NCBI GenBank assembly: GCA_024234995.1
Contig: JACKNF010000013.1
Location: 21,594 to 85,593, forward strand
Source: Gammaproteobacteria bacterium
GTDB lineage: Bacteria > Pseudomonadota > Gammaproteobacteria > Competibacterales > Competibacteraceae
Length of the DNA: 64,000 nucleotides
Direction: 5' to 3'
Shown here: positions 63,055 through 64,000 of the stretch, piece after piece
How the letters are laid out: each line of letters begins with the position of its first letter
Numbering within the stretch: position 1 is the first letter of the stretch
Notes under the pieces: generated by a model
The model's input: only the letters and a program-made list of their open reading frames with translations
Told to the model about the DNA's origin: nothing
The model's database searches: none
Made by a program: the position numbers and the translations under genes

Positions 63055-64000
63055 ATGAGCGAGAACGGCGAGATCAGCGGTGCCCTGCCGCCGCGTGTAG
63101 GCCGTTATCGCGTGATAGGCCTGCTTGGCCGCGGCGCTATGGGGATGGTCTATCTTGGACACGATGAGGCCATCGACCGCCAAGTCGCGATCAAGACAAT
63201 TCATCGCCGCTTGCTGGGTAGCGAGGATGGCGTTGAGTGGCTGGAACGGTTCCGCCGCGAGGTGCGGGCTGCAGGCCGCTGCCTGCATCCCAATATCGTC
63301 ACCGTATTCGAATACGGCGAGGAAGCGGACGCGCCTTATATCGTCATGGAATATGTGCAGGGGCGGGAATTGCGCGACTATCTTAAAAGCCGCCAACCCA
63401 TGCCGTTGAGCAACACTGTAGCAATCATCCTTCAGGTGCTACGAGCGCTCGGTCATGCCCATGCGCATGGCGTTGTGCATCGCGATATCAAGCCTGGCAA
63501 TATCATCCTGTTAGCTGACGGTAAGGTCAAGGTAACGGATTTTGGCATTGCCCGGCTGGAAATGTCCGGCAGTCTGACCCAGGTCGGTATGGCAGTGGGC
63601 ACGCCTGGTTACATGGCACCGGAGCAGTTCAGTGGCCAGGAAGCAGACCGGCGCGCCGATCTATACGCCACGGGCGTAGTATTGTTTGAATTATTGACTG
63701 GCATCCGGCCCTTTCCGGGACGCGGTGCCGGTGAAATCATGTACCAGGTATTGAACGAGCTGCCTCTTCAGGCCACCAAGCTTAATCCACGCTTGCCCCC
63801 CGAATTGGATGCAGTGTTTGCCAAGGCATTAGCGAAATCTCCGGAGCAACGGTTTCAGAATACCGACGAATTCATCATAGCTCTAGAGAGCCTGCAGCTA
63901 GTAGAGCGCGAAATTACTGCTGATGGTTCCACGGTCATCCGGATGGAGCCGGTCCGGGTACCAGAACCGCCCTCTCAAATGCTACCCGGCTGGGACGCAA
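63055..64000 (+). CDS. Ser/Thr protein kinase (PknB/Hanks type), cut by window edge
   Basis: At least 315 residues, no stop before the edge. Kinase motifs: GRGAMGMVYLG (Gly loop), VAIKTI (Lys), HRDIKPGNIIL (catalytic Asp), VTDFGIARLE (DFG) and GTPGYMAPEQFSG (activation/APE). All key residues are present. The C-terminal part is unseen. By position it may be the output of the upstream DUF3365-HAMP sensor. Confidence 0.93.
   Translation, partial: MSENGEISGALPPRVGRYRVIGLLGRGAMGMVYLGHDEAIDRQVAIKTIHRRLLGSEDGVEWLERFRREVRAAGRCLHPNIVTVFEYGEEADAPYIVMEYVQGRELRDYLKSRQPMPLSNTVAIILQVLRALGHAHAHGVVHRDIKPGNIILLADGKVKVTDFGIARLEMSGSLTQVGMAVGTPGYMAPEQFSGQEADRRADLYATGVVLFELLTGIRPFPGRGAGEIMYQVLNELPLQATKLNPRLPPELDAVFAKALAKSPEQRFQNTDEFIIALESLQLVEREITADGSTVIRMEPVRVPEPPSQMLPGWDA

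Overview
The window looks like a chromosomal segment of an environmental gammaproteobacterium. It is dense in two-component and c-di-GMP genes and has a PEP-CTERM protein, a Trk potassium system, a ProVWX osmoprotectant importer and a decayed chromosomal integron. A wastewater lineage such as the Competibacteraceae would fit, but no rRNA or other taxonomic marker is present, so this is only a guess. No rRNA, tRNA or CRISPR array was seen.

Region 1 (0.2-28.6 kb) is the main interest. After a DedA-family membrane protein and a PAS-GGDEF-EAL protein on the + strand, one long minus-strand series runs from 28.6 kb down to 3.3 kb. In transcription order it encodes a PEP-CTERM protein, a CHASE2 protein with a degenerate histidine kinase domain, a receiver protein, a giant PgsC/CapC-like membrane protein, an inner-membrane-anchored periplasmic protein, a small exported-type protein, an 1815-residue outer-membrane-type protein, a HEAT-repeat/PgsB(CapB) ligase fusion, a hybrid histidine kinase, a receiver and an HPt-REC-REC-GGDEF protein. 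Most core genes overlap by 1-4 bases. PgsB and PgsC are the catalytic and membrane subunits of poly-gamma-glutamate synthesis in Bacillus. Here they are greatly enlarged and combined with periplasmic and outer-membrane parts, with no PgsA/CapA. My inference is an uncharacterised envelope-spanning machine that makes and exports a polyamide, under c-di-GMP-linked control.

Region 2 (28.7-41.8 kb) holds ordinary genes: a class-V aminotransferase, an XpaC-like protein, an HlyD-type adaptor, a CHASE2 adenylate cyclase facing an OmpA/FecR pair, a zinc-ribbon/J-like protein with TrkH and TrkA, an ABC permease/ATPase pair and a small monooxygenase.

Region 3 (42.1-50.4 kb) is a chromosomal integron. 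A deleted and frameshifted intI remnant on the minus strand is followed by a + strand array of A+T-richer cassettes, with recognisable attC sites from 43.06 to about 47.7 kb. Cassettes carry a PocR-GGDEF diguanylate cyclase, small secreted proteins, a metalloprotease-like protein and unknowns.

Region 4 (50.6-57.4 kb) contains a DEDD exonuclease and decaying DNA: an RND efflux gene with a frameshifted N-terminal quarter, and a 1.1-kb insertion sequence with inverted repeats and a 5-bp target duplication inside a SpoIIAA-like gene. Next to it is a Gly-rich protein with eight W-(I/V)-N motifs that resembles a radical-SAM-modified cyclophane (triceptide) precursor.

Region 5 (57.9-64 kb) has the proVWX importer (proV appears frameshifted near its start) with a strong terminator. 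It ends with a secreted protein, a haem-motif DUF3365/HAMP sensor and a Ser/Thr kinase that runs off the right edge.
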